Part shown: positions 61,716 to 64,000 of the stretch, piece after piece
Position numbering within the stretch: the stretch's first letter is position 1
Layout of the letters: every line of letters begins with the position of its first letter
Origin: Sipunculus nudus
Taxonomy: Eukaryota > Annelida > Sipuncula > Golfingiida > Sipunculidae
Direction: 5' to 3'
Assembly (NCBI GenBank): GCA_026874595.1
Contig: CM049306.1
Coordinates: forward strand, 95,781,642 to 95,845,641
DNA: 64,000 nt
Position numbers and translations under genes: made by a program
Notes under the pieces: model-generated
Seen by the model: only the letters and a program-made list of their open reading frames with translations
The model's database searches: none
What the model was told of the DNA's origin: nothing

Positions 61716-62970
61716 CTGCATCTGACATTAACAATGAAGAGACTTCTTATGATGTTGTAAAATGTATAACTTTTTTATCACCATCAATGAAAATGTCCCT
61801 TCTTAGTAGCTTAGGCTCTGAACTGCAAACTTTACATTAAGTACAGCCTCACACCTTCTTACTTCTCTTGCGAGTAGTACTTTATAATTTTAGTACCCTC
61901 AGTTCCATTTGATGGGCTGTGTTATAAAACAGGTCTGTTCCCCAAGCTTATTATGATAATTCCATTTGGTGAGTTTTATTCTTCCATTAGCTTCTTGTCT
62001 TCCTCAGTGACCTATCCCCTTTCATTATTTCATGCATATAATCCACATATAAAATCACTTCCTCTTTAGAACTTTCAAGTCAGTCTGAAGAGCTACGGTA
62101 AGTATGACCTATAACCTAAAATCTTTGTCTGAATGATTTCCATGATGTCCTAGCCTTGAACCTTATTGCCTGGCTAAAAGCAGAATTATTTCACCTAAAT
62201 AAAAGCTATGGCCAAAAGACCATAAGGAAATCCAATAAACTTACTAACAGACATTCATGTAAGTTTAAAATTATCAGTAGAGCTTTATTTGCAGATCGTT
62301 GTGAATGTGGTTTCTGCTCTGGCAACTTTGAAGAGATTCAGATTCCCCGCAGACCATGACGAAGCTGACAGGTGTGATGTGAAGAAACCTGCTGCTTCTT
62401 GTTACCAAGACAATAGAACACTTGCGTCAATGACCTTCCCACAATTAGTGATAAATGACTTCAAGTTTGACTCATAAATACTACAATTCATTCATTAACT
62501 TGCCATTCACAGGCAGATATGATTTCATGGGAGCTGTGCAAATCTCCAAAACATCACACTCTTGGTTTATTTGTTCCTCTTTCTTTCTTCTACACCACGG
62601 GTCTCACTGGTTATCAATAAACCCTTACAATGCCGGAACATGCCATCTAATCTGTGAAATTTATAAGGAACTAAGTAAAAACATAGTGCAAGGATTAATT
62701 ATCTGCTTGTCCCAGTCAAGAAATGTGTTATTTAAATAACCACAGATAGCACTGCTTCACTCTTCACATTAATCCACCCACACTCATTCTGATTCCTCCT
62801 GTTTTACATGGCATGAGGAATTCCATTAAATCTTCTTTTCATTCATACCTAAGATTAATCGAATTTATTCCTCTGTTTCTAGCTTCACTGTTTTATACAA
62901 GATTCTTTCAAATTCAGATTTTCTTAACAATATTTCACCTACATGTTGTCCCTTTACATCTTTCTGTGAG
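61716..62970. other. Intron with no confirmed feature
   Basis: Overlapping frames at 62156-62477 look locally cysteine-rich (RCECGFCSGNF near 62297-62330). They lack any recognisable domain or splice context and I do not call a gene. Confidence 0.45.
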
Positions 62971-62974
62971 GGTA

Positions 62975-63360
62975 TCATTGCTATTAGCTTCCTGTGAGGG
63001 AATCCAGGTCTCCTTACTTATTAACATATAGCTTTCTGTAGGAAGATCCTGGTGTCCTGAACTACTGATATCTAGTTTTTAGTGGGGGGATCAAGGTCTA
63101 ATGTACTACTGACATCTAGCATTATGTGAAAAGATCTAGGTCTCCTGAACTACTGACATTAGCTTTCTGTGAGTGGATCCAGGGTCTCCTGAACTTCTGA
63201 CATCTAGCTTTCTGCGAAGGGATCAAGATATCTTCTGAACCACTGACATCTACTGATCAAGCCTTCTGTGAAGGTACTGATATCTTGTTCTTGTTAGGGG
63301 GTCCAGATTTCCTGAACTACTAACATCAGGCTTTTTGTGAGGATATCAAGATCTTGTAGA
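62975..63360. repeat. Degenerate ~55-bp minisatellite, about seven copies
   Basis: Units vary around ATCTAGCTTTCTGTGAGGGG, ATCCAGGTCTCCTGAACT, ACTGAC. Copies are diverged with small indels. The remaining bases to 64000 are plain AT-rich sequence. Confidence 0.8.
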
Positions 63361-64000
63361 CTCCTACAATAAACTACTCCATTCTGTGATCACAAATATT
63401 CCCCAAAGAACAGATAAAAAATAAAAGTCTATGGATGCATAAGCAGAAAAATCTTTTCGCGTCAGCAGATGGTCAGTCGAGATACAAAGTAAAACTTAAT
63501 TAAGAGAAAGTCTTTGAGATACAGAAAAAAACATTCAACCATAGAGAACAGGGGAATAAAGGCCTATTCTATCAAGATGATTAACAATGGATGACACAAA
63601 TGCCATAGCTGATTTAAGGTTGTAGATCTTGATGTTCACTGAGGGTTTCAGGCAGACATAATTATTTGGGCTTGGAATATATAATCACAATGTATTAGGA
63701 CTGTGTGATATTACTGGTATATACACATATCAATATATCATATATCAATATTTTTCAAAATTTTGTCAAAATTGACTTAAACTGTATTATTTTGTGGTAA
63801 ATATAAGGTTTCTGCTACAAATTTAGAAACCAAAATGGGTGTTGATCAATGAAAGGCTTATGTGTTTGACATGTTAATGTAGACTTGATAGACCATGCAT
63901 ATGATTAAACCAAAGGTCCGTCCAAGGAACTGTATGTTTGCTCAATGGTTTATTGGTACAAATATATTATCACACCTGAAAAGAAGGATGTGTGGAAAAC

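Noticed and set aside
62156-62477. Cysteine-containing frames considered as a nested TIMP-like gene
   Set aside because: TIMP genes lie in synapsin introns in some animals, but in vertebrates in a later intron. The frames here lack the N-terminal CxC...HPQ...C pattern expected of TIMP.

Overview
The window is animal nuclear DNA, most likely from a bivalve mollusc. It is AT-rich and nearly free of coding sequence. It carries several copies of elements resembling the 'pearl'/Helentron-like repeats described in bivalves: ~160-bp core repeats, an ACGG-rich stretch, and a self-complementary right end. The only protein-coding gene I can support is synapsin (Syn), on the minus strand and represented by two internal exons. 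Exon A (59641-59732) and exon B (24026-24176) join in phase 2 across a ~35.5 kb intron. Together they give 81 residues of the conserved synapsin C domain. The upstream and downstream exons lie outside the window or were not found.

The main discovery is at 1-24015. Downstream of exon B in the direction of transcription lies at least 24 kb of uninterrupted tandem repeat with a 49-bp unit, about 490 copies. The unit is derived from the synapsin gene itself: it equals the last 13 codons of exon B (LLSIYNFLDKPWV) plus the first 10 nt of the following intron (GTGAGTGGCC). The copy fused to the exon (24016-24064) still encodes the conserved motif. The other copies have lost it but mostly keep the GTGAGT donor. 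The satellite therefore grew out of an exon-intron junction and has filled the intron with hundreds of 5' splice-site-like motifs. Two monomer classes and long internal duplications (offsets near 6175, 7546 and 5097 bp, close to whole numbers of monomers) show amplification by unequal exchange or a similar process.

The large intron (24177-59640) is a repeat sink. In order it holds: a 46-bp minisatellite; a SINE tail; TA-rich tracts; a Helentron-like element (27486-30580); the 3' tail of an L2-like LINE; a hAT-type MITE with 8-bp target duplications; a 181-bp-unit element with 11-bp inverted ends set in a 42-bp minisatellite (34385-36440); a nested stack (39330-46480) in which ~275-bp repeats are split by an element with ~620-bp units, itself split by elements with ~160/337-bp units; a decayed element (47340-48388); a very homogeneous 137-bp x12 array (50557-52204); a tRNA-derived SINE (53385-53762); and a foldback element split by another Helentron-like insertion (56233-58885). 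Upstream of exon A are two degenerate minisatellites (60205-61715 and 62975-63360). The open reading frames in the window other than the LINE tail are short and repeat-derived or random. No rRNA, tRNA, CRISPR array or prokaryotic gene was seen.
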